From an uncultured Flavobacteriales bacterium (GTDB taxonomy: Bacteria; Bacteroidota; Bacteroidia; UBA10329), in NCBI GenBank assembly GCA_937900875.1, contig CALCGD010000164.1:1-46036 (forward strand): a stretch of 46,036 nucleotides of DNA, read 5' to 3'. The position numbers and the translations under genes are program-made. The notes beneath the pieces were generated by a model. That model was not told the origin of the DNA. It ran no database searches and was given only the letters and a program-made list of their open reading frames with translations. This document shows positions 41,132-46,036 of the stretch, piece after piece; position 1 is the first letter of the stretch, and the number at the start of each line of letters is the position of its first letter.

Positions 41132-42166
41132 TTACCATTTGATAGCTACTTTACCCATCGACTTTCGACCTTCCACAAATTCATGCGCTTCGGCCAATTG
41201 TTCCGCAGGAAATTCAGCTCCAACAATAGGTTTAATTTCCCCAGCTTTCCATAATTCGACTACGGCTTTCATGGTTCTAGAAAGCACTTCTGGACGGTCA
41301 TCCGCAACATGAAGCATGTTTACTCCAATCATTGCTTTTGAGTTCATCAGCAATTGAATTGGGCTGAACAATCCGAAGTTAGCGGCAAGCTTTAGTTGAT
41401 TGATGGCGGCCAAACCTCCTGCCACCTGTTCTGATGCACCGTACCCAATGATTCTACCACCTTTTCCAAGGCTGTTAAATCCTTTGGAATATGATTTTCC
41501 ACCTAATGAATCGAATACAATATCCAAACCACGGCTACCTAATTTATCTTTAATTACCCGAGCGAAATCTTGTGTTCTGTAATTGATGGGATGATGAACT
41601 CCTTGTTCTTGGATGTACTTCAGTTTTTCATCGGAACCAGCCGTTCCATAAATGGTACAGCCTTTTCGTTTCAAGAGTTGAACCAAAGCGGTTCCTACTC
41701 CGCCTGCTGCTGCTTGAACCAATACATGATCCTCAGGAAAAACTGACACTCTTTCTTCTGCGCAATGGTATGCCGTGCAATATTGCACCGCTAGTGCCAA
41801 AGCTTCGCCAAGCGGAATGTCTTCAGGAATAGGTTGAACGGCTCTTTCATCGGCCAAAACGTGCGTAGAATATCCGCCAAAGCGAGAAAATGCTACAACC
41901 CGAGTACCTGCTGGAATAGTCTCATTGCCAATCATTGACTCGTCCATCGTTCTTCCAACAGACTCATATCCAACTACACACGGAGTGGGTGGCGCATCTT
42001 GATACAGCCCTTTTCTGGCCATGATGTCCGCAAAATTTATCCCGAATCCTTCCGTTACTACACGGATGTATCCGTCTTGTTTAGCAGGTATTTCCGACTC
42101 CCTGAGTTCGAAAGAAGTGCGCGCACTTCCGTGTTTTATTATATAAAATGACCGTTGTTTTTCCAT
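41132..42166 (-). CDS. Zinc-independent MDR oxidoreductase (quinone oxidoreductase/VAT-1-like)
   Basis: The protein of about 344 residues is a medium-chain dehydrogenase/reductase. It has the GroES-like N-terminal domain (GFGINFADIMARKGLY, CVVGYESVGR) and a Rossmann domain with AAAGGVGTALVQLLK. The zinc-ligand pattern of alcohol dehydrogenases is absent; the FADIMARKG and FNSLGKGGRIIGYG features resemble the quinone oxidoreductase/synaptic vesicle VAT-1 branch, which reduces quinones or enones with NADPH. The ATG at 42166 (MEKQRSFYIIKHG) is preferred; an in-frame ATG at 42184 would add six residues. It is divergent from the DUF5686 gene. Confidence 0.88.
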   Translation of the reverse strand: MEKQRSFYIIKHGSARTSFELRESEIPAKQDGYIRVVTEGFGINFADIMARKGLYQDAPPTPCVVGYESVGRTMDESMIGNETIPAGTRVVAFSRFGGYSTHVLADERAVQPIPEDIPLGEALALAVQYCTAYHCAEERVSVFPEDHVLVQAAAGGVGTALVQLLKRKGCTIYGTAGSDEKLKYIQEQGVHHPINYRTQDFARVIKDKLGSRGLDIVFDSLGGKSYSKGFNSLGKGGRIIGYGASEQVAGGLAAINQLKLAANFGLFSPIQLLMNSKAMIGVNMLHVADDRPEVLSRTMKAVVELWKAGEIKPIVGAEFPAEQLAEAHEFVEGRKSMGKVAIKW

Positions 42167-42197
42167 CTCAATAAAGCTACACATCCATTACATTCTT

Positions 42198-42205
42198 TTC
42201 CTTTG
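42198..42205 (+). promoter_or_regulatory. -7-like element (TTCCTTTG) of the DUF5686 gene
   Basis: One mismatch from TAnnTTTG, ending 5 nt before the ATG at 42211, which would give a leaderless mRNA. The region between the divergent genes is only about 45 nt, so both promoters must overlap. Confidence 0.35.
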
Positions 42206-42210
42206 CGGCA

Positions 42211-44607
42211 ATGCGCAAACTCATACTTCTAATTCTAGGTGCCTTTTGGTTTGCAAATGGGTTTTCTCAAAACGTGATTCGCGGGTTTGTTTATGATGAA
42301 AAAACAGATGCCCCGCTAGTTTTCGCGCACGTGGTTATTAATGATGGCCCGTTTGGAACCACTACCGACCTTTCTGGTTTTTTCGAATTGGAAAGCCAAG
42401 TTTCGCTCACTCATGTCAGCGTTAAATACATTGGATATGAGACTCAAACATTCCCAATCACAGTTGGTTCAGATACGCTTGAATTTAGCTTGAAACGTTC
42501 TGTAAATGAACTAGCGGAGGTAACTGTTTTTCCGGGTGAAAATCCTGCCGAACGGATTATTATGAATGTGGTGAAAAATCGAAAACAAAACGACCCTGGT
42601 CAGTTGTCATATTTCACCTACAAGGCATACGAGAAGACCATTTTTACTTTGGATGAAGACACGGCTTTAACCAACAAACGGGCGAAAGAAGACACCATGG
42701 TTGTGGCCATCAGGAACCTGTTGGAAAAGCAACACATTATGATGTCGGAAAATGTGTATGAACGCAAATTTCGCAACGGGAAATACACCGATAACGTGAT
42801 GGCTACCCGATTCTCAGGAATGAAGAACCCTCAGTTTGCGATGTTGGCCAGTCAGATGCAATCGTTTTCCTTTTACAAGGATTATTTCTCGCTAGGAGAA
42901 CAAGCTTTTCTTGGACCGATAAGCCCGAATAGTTGGAGCCGATATTTCTTCAATATCGAAGACACGATCCGCATTCAGCAAGACACAGTAATCATCATTA
43001 GCTACCAGCCTAAAAAGGGTAAAACGTTTGACGCTCTAAAAGGAATGCTGCATATAAACATGAGCGATTTTGCCATCAGAAACGCTACTGCAAATGTGGT
43101 AGATGGACAAGGGGTGGAGATAAGGATTCAGCACAAATACGAGAAGTTAGAAGGTAAAACATGGTTCCCTACGCAGCTGAATACAGATTTCAAAATGCTG
43201 GGATTAAACCTCGGAGGATTCAAAATAAAAGGCGTTGGAACCACCTATAATAAAGAGGTGAATCTGGATGAAAAGGTGCGAGCAATTGATATCAGCTCAA
43301 ACACGTTGGAACTTGATTCGAAGGCGCATAAGAAAGATTCGGCTTTCTGGAATTCTGAACGGCAAGCACCACTTTCTGAGAAGGAGTTAAGAACATATCA
43401 TGTAATAGATAGTGTTGGAAAAGAGCTGAAGTTGGAGCAACGCATTAAGTTGTTAATCGCCTTCGGAACAGGACGATTTCCAATTGGCCCAGTTGAGTTG
43501 GATTTGGATAAGATTATTGATTACAACGAGTACGAAGGGTTTCGTCTGGGCGCAGGATTACATACGGCCCCAGACCTTATAAAGTGGGCAAATGTTGGAG
43601 CCTATGTAGCCTATGGTTTTAAGGATAAGGAGGTGAAATATGGTGCTGACGTAGAGTTCACTTTACACAAGAATTTGGGGCTCCAACTAAGAGGCGTCTA
43701 TTCTCACGATGTGCATGAAATTGGGGCTCAAGAGTTTTTGGTAGCTGATAATCTAGCTTTGGCAGCGATGTATGCCGATTTGGTCATCCAACGAATGGAT
43801 TTGATTGACGGTTGGAATGCAGGAGTTCGAATAAATCCATTGCGAGGTTGGCATTTCGAGGTGCAGTTCAGACACCAGGATGCGGAGAGTAAACATGGTT
43901 ATCGGTACAATCCAGAAAACACTACAGATAGCCTGACAAAAGCGCAATATGCCGAAGTACGGGCTGGGTTCCGTTTTGCTCCCTTCGAAAAGAAAATGAG
44001 ATTGGGTGAACGGGAAATAAGAATGGATAAAGGAGCGGTTGTTTTATGGGCTACCGTAACCAAAGGCGTGAAAGGAATTCTTTCGTCTGACTACGATTAT
44101 TGGAAGGCTGATTTAAAACTTCAGGGTAAATTCAGAATACGAAAGCTAGGTATGGAACACTGGCAGTTGAGCGCGGGCTGGATTTCATCAGCCACTCCAT
44201 ATTTAAAGATGTACACCCCAAAGTCAAATTTTGATGACCTGTCTGTTTTCTCTCCGAATTCTTTCGAAACTATGCGCCCGAATGAGTTCCTAAATCAGTA
44301 CCAGATTGCTGTTCATCAAAGGCATAATTTTGGCTCGGTTAAAACTGGAATCAATTGGATTCGTCCTGAGTTTCATTGGGCAAACAGTTTTGGAATTGGC
44401 TGGCTTCCTCACCCAAACCGCCATATAGGACTGGAGATTCAGGATATGAGCATGGGGTTTTATGAAACAGGCCTGGTAATTGAGGATATTATAAAGGTGA
44501 ATTTAATCGGAATTGGAGGCGGTGTATTTTATCGGTACGGACCGTATGCTTTTACCAATCAAATTGATAATCTTGCGTTCAAACTAAGCATGAAGATTGG
44601 CTTTTAA
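42211..44607 (+). CDS. DUF5686 family outer-membrane protein with carboxypeptidase-regulatory-like N-terminal domain
   Basis: The 798-residue protein has a signal peptide (MRKLILLILGAFWFANGFSQ) and a CarboxypepD_reg-like plug-type domain (about 22-105; VIRGFVYDEKTDAPLVFAHVVINDG in its first strands, with GTTTDLSGFFEL). Then come a DUF5686-type middle region (ERIIMNVVKNRKQNDPGQLSYFTYKAYEK) and a C-terminal beta-barrel ending LAFKLSMKIGF. It lacks a TonB box and a TonB-dependent-receptor plug, so it is not a typical SusC protein. The function of the family is not established. It is coupled to the phosphatase gene by TAATG. Confidence 0.88.
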   Translation: MRKLILLILGAFWFANGFSQNVIRGFVYDEKTDAPLVFAHVVINDGPFGTTTDLSGFFELESQVSLTHVSVKYIGYETQTFPITVGSDTLEFSLKRSVNELAEVTVFPGENPAERIIMNVVKNRKQNDPGQLSYFTYKAYEKTIFTLDEDTALTNKRAKEDTMVVAIRNLLEKQHIMMSENVYERKFRNGKYTDNVMATRFSGMKNPQFAMLASQMQSFSFYKDYFSLGEQAFLGPISPNSWSRYFFNIEDTIRIQQDTVIIISYQPKKGKTFDALKGMLHINMSDFAIRNATANVVDGQGVEIRIQHKYEKLEGKTWFPTQLNTDFKMLGLNLGGFKIKGVGTTYNKEVNLDEKVRAIDISSNTLELDSKAHKKDSAFWNSERQAPLSEKELRTYHVIDSVGKELKLEQRIKLLIAFGTGRFPIGPVELDLDKIIDYNEYEGFRLGAGLHTAPDLIKWANVGAYVAYGFKDKEVKYGADVEFTLHKNLGLQLRGVYSHDVHEIGAQEFLVADNLALAAMYADLVIQRMDLIDGWNAGVRINPLRGWHFEVQFRHQDAESKHGYRYNPENTTDSLTKAQYAEVRAGFRFAPFEKKMRLGEREIRMDKGAVVLWATVTKGVKGILSSDYDYWKADLKLQGKFRIRKLGMEHWQLSAGWISSATPYLKMYTPKSNFDDLSVFSPNSFETMRPNEFLNQYQIAVHQRHNFGSVKTGINWIRPEFHWANSFGIGWLPHPNRHIGLEIQDMSMGFYETGLVIEDIIKVNLIGIGGGVFYRYGPYAFTNQIDNLAFKLSMKIGF

Positions 44608-45314
44608 TGGCTAAGCAGACGATTGGTGTTAATGTTAAACCTCCTGAAAATGGTGGACGAAGATTGGTGATAACCGATATTCATGGCTGCGCCAAAACAT
44701 TCGATAAACTCTTAAACAAGGTTGGTCTTAATGATGACGACCAGCTTTTTCTACTTGGAGATTTCATAAATCGGGGCCCACGAAGCAAGCAGGTAGTTGA
44801 CCAAGTGCTCGGTTTAAATGAAGAAGGTTACAATGTGTTTTCCCTAATGGGAAACCATGAAGAGACCTTGCTGCATCTTATGTATGAAAGCCCACAGGAA
44901 CTTCGAATGCTACTTAAATCAAGAAACTCGCTAGGCCTTCTTAACGAAAAGGGCTTGGTGAGAAGTAGGTTCGTGCGGTTTTTTAGAGGGTTGGCTTATT
45001 ACTACAAACTAGAAGACCACTTCTTGGTGCATGCGGGCTTTAATATGAAAATTGACAAGCCGCTAAGCGATGTACACGCTATGTGCTGGATGAGGAATTT
45101 TTCTGCAACCAAACCTTTCAAAGGCAGAACAGTCTTGTTTGGCCATTCTCCAACCAAATATTCTAAAATTGTAAAGCAGGTTGAGGATAATTCATCTTCA
45201 ATTTGTTTGGATAATGGCTGTTCGCACACCTACTTAGGAAAAGAATACGGAGGCCTAATTTGCTTTGATATGGATAGCAGAGAGTTGGTCAGACAAAAAA
45301 ACGTTGATCAATAG
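44607..45314 (+). CDS. PP1-like serine/threonine phosphatase/metallophosphoesterase
   Basis: The 235-residue cytosolic protein has the PPP-family motifs ITDIHGCAKTF, LLGDFINRGPRSKQV and LMGNHEE, and later His in FGHSPTKY. The size and GDFINRGP form match bacterial PphA-type phosphatases, which act on phosphoproteins or on nucleotides such as Ap4A. It is coupled to DUF5686 by TAATG and overlaps the convergent outer-membrane protein gene by 7 nt. Confidence 0.9.
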   Translation: MAKQTIGVNVKPPENGGRRLVITDIHGCAKTFDKLLNKVGLNDDDQLFLLGDFINRGPRSKQVVDQVLGLNEEGYNVFSLMGNHEETLLHLMYESPQELRMLLKSRNSLGLLNEKGLVRSRFVRFFRGLAYYYKLEDHFLVHAGFNMKIDKPLSDVHAMCWMRNFSATKPFKGRTVLFGHSPTKYSKIVKQVEDNSSSICLDNGCSHTYLGKEYGGLICFDMDSRELVRQKNVDQ

Positions 45315-45964
45315 AAACTAAAGCCGAAGCTTAGCAAAAGTCGGTGATAAGCATCCTTAATTTCTGGTTCGAAAGCAGCAGCGCTGGTAAAACCATCCGA
45401 ACGGTTCCAAACATTTAGAAACTGATAACCAAGAGAGGCATTTAGTTGCCCGTGGGCTCCCAGCTTAAATCCAAAACCTATAGCAGGCTCCACAAAAGCA
45501 CCATCCCACGTGTAAACGTCTTCAGAATAAATGGAGGCAACATCCTCTGTAAAGATGTGAGTGTAACCACCTTTCAACTCAGTATATGGTCTAAATCGAC
45601 CTTTTGCAAAATGAATTCTTGCATGTCCAAAAGCCGAAAGTTTATGCTGATTGGCATTAGGGTCTAGCAGAGTCCCATCATTATCAGAGGGTTGAAATGT
45701 ATATGACAATCCAGGACCTAAAAAAAAGAGGTCTCCAAATAAAGCACCAAACGATGAGCTTACTCTTGGCGCGGGAAACTTGTATCCAGCTACTTCTACT
45801 TCAGACTCGCCACCACCATCTACGCTCTGAATTTTGGTTGTTTGGCCAACTTGAAACCCAAAAGTGATTTCGGTTATGTTCGAAAACTTGATTTTTTTGT
45901 CTTGAGCATTTGAAGCCGAGAAGCAAATTGTTCCCATAATTATTCCAAAAAATAGCTTTTTCAT
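45308..45964 (-). CDS. Outer-membrane beta-barrel protein, function unknown
   Basis: The 218-residue product has a signal peptide (MKKLFFGIIMGTICFSASNAQ) and then about eight amphipathic strands: FGFQVGQTTKI, FFLGPGLSYTFQP, LSAFGHARIHF, FRPYTELKGGYTHIF, FVEPAIGFGFKL, LNASLGYQFLNVW and the aromatic terminal strand LLLSFGFSFY. This is the pattern of small porin-like or OmpA/W-type barrels. No ligand or partner can be inferred. It may follow, after 18 nt, another gene on the same strand at the window edge. Confidence 0.85.
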   Translation of the reverse strand: MKKLFFGIIMGTICFSASNAQDKKIKFSNITEITFGFQVGQTTKIQSVDGGGESEVEVAGYKFPAPRVSSSFGALFGDLFFLGPGLSYTFQPSDNDGTLLDPNANQHKLSAFGHARIHFAKGRFRPYTELKGGYTHIFTEDVASIYSEDVYTWDGAFVEPAIGFGFKLGAHGQLNASLGYQFLNVWNRSDGFTSAAAFEPEIKDAYHRLLLSFGFSFY

Positions 45965-45982
45965 CTCTCCAAAAATTTTGAG

Positions 45983-46036
45983 TTAGATCAGTTTAAACGG
46001 CAATGGTTTCACGATATTATTGATAAACACGTCTTG
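45983..46036 (-). CDS. 3' end of a gene entering from the window edge; product unknown
   Basis: The minus strand is open from base 46036 to a TAA at 45985-45983 and encodes QDVFINNIVKPLPFKLI. The codon use and the 18-nt spacing to the outer-membrane protein gene fit the tail of an upstream operon partner, but 17 residues are too few to identify it, and chance openness is possible. Confidence 0.35.
   Translation of the reverse strand, partial: QDVFINNIVKPLPFKLI

Overview
This 46 kb window is a gene-dense chromosomal segment of a Bacteroidota bacterium, most likely from the Flavobacteriales or a close relative. The evidence is several secreted proteins with type IX secretion (T9SS) C-terminal signals, a gliding-motility-type adhesin with SprB-like and PKD repeats, a DUF5686 outer-membrane protein, an IPExxxVDY-family protein between rnc and pyk, and Bacteroidota-type TAnnTTTG -7 promoter elements close to many start codons. 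No tRNA, rRNA, CRISPR array, insertion sequence or prophage was seen. No stretch above 300 nt lacks a gene. The longest non-coding gap, about 250 nt at 14613-14866, holds the divergent promoters of acpP and a tolC-like gene.

Layout. 1-313: start of dxr (minus), cut by the window edge. 436-3146: two convergent secreted T9SS hydrolases, the first carrying a frameshift. 3190-7364 (minus): membrane-anchored GH1 beta-glucosidase, GH3-type acyl-adenylate enzyme, and an outer-membrane protein that looks like a duplicated barrel. 7428-9260 (plus): LpxL-like acyltransferase and a Na+/Ca2+ exchanger. 9264-14612 (minus): the acpP-fabF-rnc-IPExxxVDY-pyk block followed by an M42 aminopeptidase. 14867-19303 (plus): TolC-like protein, membrane-fusion adaptor, tsaB, lipoprotein phosphatase. 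19284-24465 (minus): the most notable region, a tightly coupled five-gene cassette. 24548-26887 (minus): hmgA-hppD tyrosine catabolism. 27005-30965 (plus): M28 peptidase, rsmI, radical SAM/SPASM protein, metF. 30967-36056 (minus): PIF1-like helicase and SprB/PKD adhesin. 36205-40333 (plus): secreted NucA-type nuclease with an extra C-terminal domain, AlkD-like protein, CocE/S15 hydrolase. 40314-42166 (minus): sterol-desaturase-family hydroxylase and quinone-oxidoreductase-like MDR. 42211-45314 (plus): DUF5686 protein and a PP1-like phosphatase. 45308-46036 (minus): outer-membrane protein and the tail of another gene.

The five-gene cassette encodes, in order of transcription, a GT39/ArnT-like polytopic glycosyltransferase, a UbiA-family enzyme of the decaprenyl-phosphate phosphoribosyltransferase subtype, a DprE1-like FAD oxidase, a DprE2-like short-chain reductase and a HAD-IB phosphatase. 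In mycobacteria the UbiA, DprE1 and DprE2 steps convert PRPP and polyprenyl phosphate into polyprenyl-phosphoryl-D-arabinose, the donor for cell-wall arabinan. Here the whole donor route plus a candidate membrane transferase sit in one operon of a Gram-negative, T9SS-bearing organism, which suggests an undescribed D-arabinofuranose (or related pentose) modification of an envelope component. The DprE1-like protein has Ala where Mycobacterium tuberculosis has Cys387, the benzothiazinone target.

Two architectural themes recur. Genes within operons are joined by TAATG, ATGA or GTGA overlaps. All six convergent gene pairs end within 3 nt of each other or overlap by up to 20 nt, leaving no room for intergenic terminators.
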